Shown here: one piece after another, positions 14,313 through 14,603 of the stretch | How the letters are laid out: every line of letters begins with the position of its first letter | Position numbering within the stretch: the stretch's first letter is position 1 | From: JANWHV01 sp035534995 | Lineage (GTDB): Bacteria; Chloroflexota; UBA5177; JANWHV01 | Reading direction: 5' to 3' | Assembly: GCA_035534995.1 (NCBI GenBank) | Contig: DATLQX010000022.1 | Location: forward strand, 1 to 14,603 | Length of the DNA: 14,603 nucleotides | Translations under genes and position numbers: made by a program | Notes under the pieces: model-generated | The model's database searches: none | Told to the model about the DNA's origin: nothing | What the model saw: the letters and a program-made list of their open reading frames with translations, nothing else

Positions 14313-14603
14313 ATGGCCCTTTCACCCGCCCAGGCTGCCCCCTCGAACCCGCCGCGCCGGCGCGCGCCATGGCGCAAATACCTGCCGGCCTATCTGTTCC
14401 TGCTCCCCAACTTTCTTGGGGTGCTGGTGTTCATCGCCTTCCCGGTCCTGTTCGCGCTCTACATGAGCCTGACCAACTGGGATGGAGTGACGACCCCGAA
14501 GTTCGTGGGCCTGGGCAACTTTCATGACCTGATTCAGGATCAGGTGTTCTGGCTTGGGGTGCGGAACACCTTCATCTATACCTTCATCACCGTCCCCGGA
14601 GGG
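14313..14603 (+). CDS. ABC sugar transporter permease, MalF/UgpA type (5' part)
   Basis: The first 97 codons are present and the gene runs off the window. After a short basic N-terminus (PPRRRAPWRKY) comes the first transmembrane helix (YLFLLPNFLGVLVFIAFPVLFALYMSL, about 26-52). It is followed by TNWDGVTTPKFVGLGNFHDL and VFWLGVRNTFIYTFITVP, the start of the second membrane segment. This matches the N-terminus of CUT1 permeases, which form the inner-membrane channel with a second permease and an ATPase. The ATG at 14313 is 16 nt downstream of GGAGG (14292-14296), which is longer than ideal, but no better in-frame start is visible. It should transport the ligand of the preceding binding protein. 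Confidence 0.9.
   Translation, partial: MALSPAQAAPSNPPRRRAPWRKYLPAYLFLLPNFLGVLVFIAFPVLFALYMSLTNWDGVTTPKFVGLGNFHDLIQDQVFWLGVRNTFIYTFITVPGG

Overview
The window looks like a chromosomal segment of a high-G+C bacterium, most probably a Chloroflexota member (Thermomicrobia- or Ktedonobacteria-like). This rests on GC-rich coding, a Tat-exported ABC solute-binding protein, a GH116 glycosidase, a DUF4232 secreted protein and LacI-family regulators with TTGACA-type promoters. The phylum assignment is an inference from gene content only.

Left part (1-3967). Two small secreted proteins of exactly 147 residues each (300-743 and 996-1439, both minus strand) form a module. A tandem 11-bp repeat with a -10-like hexamer lies upstream of the second gene, and a near copy lies beyond the end of the first. 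Terminator-like hairpins with the same GACCCC/GGGGTC arms flank the module. To the right come a hypothetical protein with an abortive-infection-like C-terminal region (1764-2717, plus), a convergent PUA/EVE-like protein (2733-3251, minus) and a secreted DUF4232 protein (3328-3858, minus).

Middle (3968-6576). A visibly AT-richer, Bacillus-like gene of the PEP synthase / rifampin phosphotransferase family is a pseudogene. It has lost about 165 codons in its central domain, with a frameshift at the deletion point, and carries one nonsense codon near the C-terminus; the catalytic His is still encoded. Upstream is a stretch of about 500 bp with a divergent promoter-like dyad and a strongly self-complementary segment that may encode a structured RNA.

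Right part (6577-14603). This is a carbohydrate-utilisation locus arranged as a divergon. The minus-strand arm holds an SDR oxidoreductase (10347-11123), a LacI regulator lacking the usual hinge helix (9249-10268) and a GH116 beta-glycosidase (6577-9150). The plus-strand arm holds a second LacI regulator (11586-12590), a Tat-dependent sugar-binding protein (12758-14203) and the start of a MalF/UgpA-type permease (14313 to the window end). The shared intergenic region carries two outward-facing promoters. Just downstream of each -10 sits a pair of ATCGAT sites spaced exactly 12 bp apart, which suggests that one LacI protein controls both arms. Between the promoters lies a 220-bp element bounded by inverted repeats and resembling a MITE. 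A plausible working model: the transporter imports a glucoside or its breakdown product, the GH116 enzyme cleaves beta-glycosidic bonds, the SDR oxidises a released sugar or sugar acid, and the two LacI proteins sense pathway sugars.
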